A stretch of DNA of 64,000 bases from Symbiodinium natans (lineage: Eukaryota > Sar > Dinophyceae > Suessiales > Symbiodiniaceae): positions 370,731-434,730 of the forward strand of contig CAJNDS010002384.1 in NCBI GenBank assembly GCA_905221605.1, given 5' to 3'. The notes beneath the pieces are model-generated. The model worked only from the letters and a program-made list of their open reading frames with translations. It ran no database searches and was not told the DNA's origin. Positions 26,408 through 33,186 of the stretch are shown in pieces (the first letter of the stretch is position 1; each line of letters begins with the position of its first letter). The translations under genes and the position numbers were made by a program.

Positions 26408-29400
26408 TTGAGGCACTGTAGGAGCCACCCCTCCACAGCATCGGTTTGCAGCTCCTCCAAGAGAAAATTTTGGCTGGGGGAAGGAGGCCCGATCCGGCCC
26501 TTAAATTTGAGAAGGAGGGCCGCTGAATCCTACAACAACTCCCATTCCCTAAATCCTTTTTCGCGAAACAATGAAGGTGTGACCTAAATTTTACTCCCTT
26601 AATGTTATTCCCGAAGCCCTATTCCCTCCAGAGGGGCATCCTTAAATGTTAAAGCGGAGCATTTTCAAGAAACCCATCCCCCAACTCCTTATCCTACCTA
26701 AATCCTATTCAGGTCCTACTCCCTCAATCTTCTTTCCTTCAGGTCATTCAAATCGCAAAGAGGAGAACCCCTAGGATAGCCCTGAAAATGAGATTTATTG
26801 CCTGCTTATTTTCTCTAAACCTTAAAGAGCGGGATCCCTTAAATCTTATTCCCTTATACTTACTCTCAAATCCTATTCCCGAACCCTAAACAGGTGGCCC
26901 TTACATCCTAAACGCAGGTCCCATTCCCTAAATCCTTTTGGCTAAGCCCTAAAGGGTGGGATCCTGAAAGCTTCTTCCCACCTTATTCCCTGAATATTCT
27001 GCCCTAAGTCCTATTCCCTAAGCCCCAAAGATTTGGGGTCCGTAAATCTTAAAGAGGAAAAGCCCCAAATCCTAAAGATGCGCATCTGCAAGCCTAAACC
27101 CTAAACTCTCTAAACCCTACACCCTAAACTTAAGCCTAAATCCGAAAGCAAAAAAGACTTTTGTTGCCTCATGCTTTTCTCTTAATCTTAAAGAGCGGGG
27201 TCTCTTATGTGAAACCCCTATGCCTACGCCCGGTCCTGTCGGCCTAAGCAATGTCGAATGAGGCACCCTGACCTAAGTAACCCTATGGTCTGTCCTATGA
27301 GGACCCAGCCCTGAATGTAGCCCTCCACTGCACCCCGTGCAGTTTTGGTCAAGCTCTAGCCTCCCTCCCACCTCGGAGCTGTCGGAAGGGCCGGCGAGGA
27401 TGAAGACATGTTGGACAGCACAAGTGAACATGGGAACCTGTCGGTTTTACACTCATCGAAAACCAACACTTTAAGTTTCTTCACTTGTGCTCCGGTGAGA
27501 CTCTGGTTGAGTTCTGGCGTAGCCACTGCAAGCGACTGTCTCTGCCCCGCTCTATTCTCAAGAACCTTTTGTTCGTCGAATAAGGCATAGCAACCCTCCT
27601 GTAGGTGACGTCTTAACTCGGAACTATCCATCACTTTTGTCAAACAGTCCGCTAACATGGCCTTTGAATGAACCCAGCACATCTTGCATTTTTCTTGAAG
27701 TCTCTCCCTCAGCAACAAGCATTCCAACTGGGTGCGTAGTTCAGAACACGTAGGTCCAGCAGTTTTCGTAGCTATATCGCAAGCGCTCTTACAGTCGGTG
27801 ACTAACGAAGCTTGAGGCGCGTGGGAAAGGACTTCTTCCGGATGCGCGATATCAACAGCAGGATTCTTGAACCATTCCCAGAACAACCTGATCCAGACAT
27901 TCGGTCTACGGACCCACAGAGAGAAACTACCTCAGCACTCTTCTTCGCGCACTCCCGCTTCCAGTGCCCTCTGGCCCCACATTGTTTGCAGTTGGAGTTG
28001 GCGATCCAATCTGCAAGGGAACGTCGACGGCCCCCATCCCAGGAACCATAACCCTTGCCTCTCTCCCCGGACTGGCCCTTCCCCTTCATCTTGCCCTTGA
28101 TGCAGAACCCCCTGGACTTTGCTTTGTCCCGCAGCTTTCGACGAGCTTCTTGGTACGAGGCAAAGGCTGGGCCAACTCACTCTCCTGCACCGCCTCCACT
28201 ATCTGATCTTCAAACTCCGTGATGTAGATGGCGTCCTCGTCATTGGCCTCAAGGAAGTGAGCCAGGATGAGCTCATCGCTGAGGTCCTTGTGCACTTCCT
28301 CAAAGGTGTCGTCGTCTGTCGTCATGTGGATGTCGTAGACCTTGCTTCGATCCATTGCCTTGGCATTTGAAGGGCCACTACGGTTCTGAAAGTCTGTGAA
28401 GAACTTGGACCCCAAGAGCTGCACTGCTCGGACCGTTTCTTGGTACTTCAAGTCGCCCTTGGCTTCCACGATCACACGCTTCTTGTCCTCCGGCGCCAAC
28501 AAGGAATGACGGAGAAGAACATAGGCGCGGATCTCTTCAAGGGTCACCCCACGGCTCAAGAGTTCCTCAAAGAAAGCGTCGTGTCTGGCAATGTACGAAT
28601 CGTTACTCTCGTCCGCCTTCTGTTGCGTCTGAAAGATGGCCTGCTCAAAGAAGTGGTATCGCTCCTCCACTGTGGTCTTTCCCCAAGACCCGCCCAGCGA
28701 CTCCACAAGGTACTTCACACCATCAGGTCCTCGCAACTGCTCGGGCTTGATCCGGCTCATCTTTTGGAAGGCGTCCCCCTCCACCAAGAGGGCTGCTCGG
28801 GGAGCCAACAACGACAGATGCTCGGCTGGCCACAACTCTTTGAGAAAGTGAAGCCGTTGAGAGTACTCGTCCACGCTTGTCACCCCTGGCGTAAACTTCG
28901 GGACCTGCTGCCACGGGAGATGGCTCACACCTCCGGTGGCTCCTGCCGCTGCTTCAGCCGTTCCTTCTGAAGCTTGCGCCATGGCGCCGCGCCACTCCCA
29001 TCAACAATAACTCCCTGGAACCCCCTGTTTACACTAACTCCTAGCTAGCGACAGGCCGGGCTCCGCTACCAATGTGAAACCCCTATGCCTAAGCCCGGTC
29101 CTGTCGGCCTAAGCAATGTCGAATGAGGCACCGTGACCTAATACTGTCCCAATCTTTGACCTGGAGACCCTGAAAAGATTGTTTTTGTTGAGTTTTTTTG
29201 GGACAGTACAGCGTTTTTTGCATTGCCTGGACCCAAAAAACATTGGGACAGTACAGCGTTTTTGCATGCCTGGACCCAAAAACATTGGGACAGTACAGTG
29301 TTTTGGACACCTGGAGGGCCTGAACTGCTGTACTGTTCCAATCTTTTAGGCTCAGAGGAGCAAAAACGCTGCACCGTCCCAAAAAACTCAAAAAAAACAA

Positions 29401-32400
29401 TCTTTTCAGGGCTCCAGGTCAAAGATTGGGACAGTACAGCGTTTTTGCATGCCTGGACCCAAAAACATTGGGACAGTACAGCGTTTTCGACACCTGGAGG
29501 GCCTGAAGTGTCCCAATCTTTTTGGGACAGTGAAGCAAAAACACCGTACTGTCCCAAAAAACTCAAAAAAACCAATCTTTTCAGAGTCTCGAGCTCAAAC
29601 GTTGGGACAGGACAGCGTTTTTGCATGACTGAGCGTTTTCTGCACCTGGAGAGCCTGAAGTGCTGCACTGTCCCAATCTTTTTGAAACAGAGAGGCAAAA
29701 ACACCGTACTGTCCCAACCTTTGCTGAAAAGATTGGTTTTTTTGAGTTTTTTGGGACAAAAACATTGGGACAGTACAGTGTTTTCGACACCTGGAGGGCC
29801 TGAAGTGCTGTACTGTCCCAATCTTTCAGGCTCAGAAAAGCAAAAACCCTGTACTGTCCCAATCTTTGGGACAGTACAGCGTTTTTGCTCCTCTGAGCCT
29901 CAAAGATTGGGACAGTACAGCGTTTTTGCATGCCTGGACCCAAAAACATTGGGACAGTACAGCATTTTTGCATGCCTGGACCCAAAAACATTGGGACAGT
30001 ACAGCGTTTTCTGCACCTGGAGAGCTTGAAGTGCTGTACTGTCCCAAACTTTTTTGGGACACAGACGCAAAAACACTGTACTGTCCCAATCTTTGAGCTG
30101 GAGACCCTGAAAAGATTGGCTTTTTTGGCTTTTTGGGGACAGTACAGCGTTTTTACTCGTCTGAGACTAAAAGATTGGGACATTACAGCGTTTTTGCAGT
30201 TTTTATTTGCCCTGGGAGGCCCTTAAACCCTAAACCCCAAAACCCTCCGGTGTAGCCAGGGCAGGCAAAACTATAGCAAAAGTGTGGGCCGGGGGGGGTA
30301 CCATATATATGGTTCAGCCCCCCCCCCCCCCCCTACCCCCCCCCCCCCATGGTATCCCCCCCCCTCCCCCTGTGGTGTGGTTGGGGGTTGGTTTTAGGGT
30401 TTTAGGGTTTAGGGTTTTAGGGTTTTAGGGTTTTAGGGTTTTAGGGTTTTAGGGTTTTAGGGTTTTAGGGTTTAGGGTTTAGGGTTTAGGGTTTCCCCGC
30501 GGATGCGGTACTAAGATGATACCCCTTCTCTGTGGTGTGGTTGGGGGTTGGTTTTAGGGTTAGGGTTTAGGGTTCAGGGTTTTAGGGTTTTAGGGTTTTA
30601 GGGTTTAGGGTTTAAGGTTTAAGACTTAAGGTTTAGGGTTTAGGGTTTAGGGTTTAGGGACCGTAGAGTAGACTGGGGGGGGGGGGGGGGGGGGGGGGGG
30701 GGATACCATGGGGGGGGGGGGGGGGGGGGCCGGGAACGCCCGACGCTGAACCATATATATATAAATATATATACACACAGACGCAATACACACTGACGCT
30801 AACTCCAAGACCATATGAATGCACGAAGCAATCGAAGAGTGCAGAGGGGGAGAAGCTGTGAGAGGTACCAGCTCATCGCAGACGTGGTAGCGGAAACTGC
30901 GCCCTGCGGTGCTGTTCGCCACGGTGCCGAGTGCAGCCGGAAACTCAGGGGGCCACGAATCGACGTGAAGTGGTTCCTGGCCGTTCTTTGACTCCCTGTG
31001 AATCCCCTGCCCTTGTGGTAAGTATGTTGCCCTTTCCTTTGGGGCACCTTGGGAATGTGCCGATTCTCCACGCCTAAAGCTACTGGCTATGGTTAGGCGG
31101 CTAAGGACGCTCGCGCAAAGCGATTGACAAAGCCAAGCGGCATCTTGCTTGATTGTTTTCATTTGACTCATTTGTTCTAAGGGCGGAGGGGATTAGGGGG
31201 GGCGGGGGGGGAGGAGCATGGGGCAGTTTCATGCCTTGAGCGGGTGAGAGAGTCAAAACACAAAGAGAGAACGTTTACAACCTGAACCGCCAAATGACAG
31301 TGTACGTTTCTCAGTGTGCCCAAGGCACGGGCGAAATTACAGCCGCCGATTACGCCATGAAGTACGAATACATGTGTAAGCGCTTGCGCGCCCGCCGCCT
31401 CGGCAGCCGGGCCAGCCCACGTCAAAAGGCCCCGCAAATTCGAAAAACCTTCCGCAGGTCTGGCAGGCTCATCAGGTTTTAGGGGATGTGTCCCTTTGAG
31501 GGGGATGTTTCCAAAACAAAGAAAGGGCTGCTCACATGCGCCCCCAAACTGTGTGTAAGTTGTTTGCAAGAAAGGGCTGAGGCGTTTTCAACTGGGTTCA
31601 TGGTTCAGCAAGCTCTCGTCCTTTTCCCCTTGCCAGCCCCCAAGCTCATGAGCCGGTTGCAATCCCTATTTTGACACCTGGTTGCAAGTTCTCCCTTCTG
31701 GGGCTTCTTCAACAAATAGCTGCTCTGACTGCAAGTTTGACCATCCGTCGTAAATTCTCCTATTCTCGAAAAAGGGGCCGGGGACTAGGCCAGTAGCTCA
31801 ACCACTAGGCCATGGCTTCCAGGCTTGCAAATGGAGATTGCATCTAGTAAGTCGTATCTTATCTATTCTAAAGTTTGAATCATTTTAATGAAAACCGAAT
31901 ACTCGGAATTAAATCTCGGTACTCGTGTGTCACGCCATTATTCAAAAGATTAAAATTTTGTTGTAAATTCTGAACCACCACCTGGAACACAAAAGATCAG
32001 TTGTCCGCACCCTCCTACATAGGGCGGAAACTATAGTGAAAGAGGAAAAAGACAAACAGAGATTGAACATGTGAAAAGTGCCTAAGAACTAATGGCTACC
32101 TGGAGCGGTTCTTTAGAATACCACGTAAAAAACCCAGTGCTAAAACAAAGGACAGGTCAACAACAGTGAAGAAGCCGAGCGCGGGTATGCCTTATATTCG
32201 GGGGACATCTGAAGTGTTGCAACGGACCTTCGGTAGAGGGGGGCAAGGGGTGGAGGGGGAACCTGCAAAACAGTTGAAAAGCTCGATAGTCGAACCCCCG
32301 TGTCGCGTCGCTGGAGACTCTTGTGAGGCAATTTCTACTTCCCTCAGGCACGGGGGAGTTGAGATGCGTGTCCGCTGCTGTTGTGGTTTTAGTGGAGTGT

Positions 32401-33146
32401 GTGTTTGTGTGTTTTGTGTGTTTTGCGAACGGTGTGTGTGGTTGTGCGGAAGCGTGGCGCGGGGAGCGTTCTGTGCTTCTTCCTCGTGTGTTGCAGGAGC
32501 TGGACGACGAGTTCTTGGTCGTCTGGCAGGGCTTCAGCGAGATGCACGGCAAGCTGGGCCCGCTCAGTTTTTGACGAAAAGTGACACTGTGACACCTTCA
32601 AAAGACACCTTTTAATAATTTCAAAGCCTTTAACATACTTCGTTGCCTCTGGGATCTGCAGAACATCGAACATCTGCATTCTCATCTGAGCATTGTTTTT
32701 TTGGTCGTGCTCTCGAGATGTTTCGGAGAATGAGGCCTTGGGACTACAAGGACGAAGCGAGCTTGCGGGCCTTCCTCTTGGAGCGCATTCAAGAGGGCTT
32801 CTCCTTCCCCCTGAACCCGGCCGGGGGGCCCAGAAGCCGAGACACAACTTCTGGCGCGCACGCTGACCCAGAGGCTTCTCTCATTTCTTCTCTGTCATTT
32901 CTTCCTCTCTGTCATATTTCTTCTCTTCTCTTCTCCACTTGTTCTCTGGCATTCTTTCTTTCAGTGCTTTTGTTGTGTGCTTTTCTGTCTCATAGCCTCT
33001 TGCTCAAAGCCTCTCAAAGCTCGCAATCAGTCCTTGAGAGGTGTGGCCCGTCCGAGACAAGGGCTGGTTCGAGGTCTTCCAGGACCGGACCCTTGGGGGC
33101 CGGGAAGGGGCCGGGACGGGGAGAAACGAGACAATGTTTGGGAGTT

Positions 33147-33186
<40 letters not shown>

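Larger units (their letters stand above)
27208..29141 (-). mobile_element. Internally deleted copia-type LTR element
   Basis: In element sense: partial 5' LTR (29141-29073), primer site, gag with CCHC knuckle, then directly the end of RNase H, a polypurine tract near 27360-27370, and the 3' LTR. Protease, integrase and reverse transcriptase are missing, so it is a deletion derivative that could only move with another element's proteins. The 5' LTR is cut after 69 bases exactly where the GGGACAGTACAGC array starts. The two LTR copies differ by at least two bases over the shared 69. Confidence 0.85.
9973..30864 (+). other. Inferred 20.9-kb intron filled with nested retroelements
   Basis: Bounded by a GTGAGC donor at 9973 and a GTGAGAG acceptor ending at 30864. 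It contains a LINE, a young copia-type element nested in it, an internally deleted copia element, a fold-back array and a telomere-like block. The transposons are on the strand opposite to the host gene. The intron rests on exons f and g belonging to the same gene; a misassembly or a separate gene copy is the alternative. Confidence 0.55.

Noticed and set aside
26188-26587. Poly-Pro and poly-Gly frames near 26338
   Set aside because: Translation of the 68-base poly-G tract.
31770-31830. tRNA gene on the minus strand (A-box-like TGGCCTAGTGGTTGAGC)
   Set aside because: No convincing B box or cloverleaf; at best a remnant of a tRNA-derived SINE.
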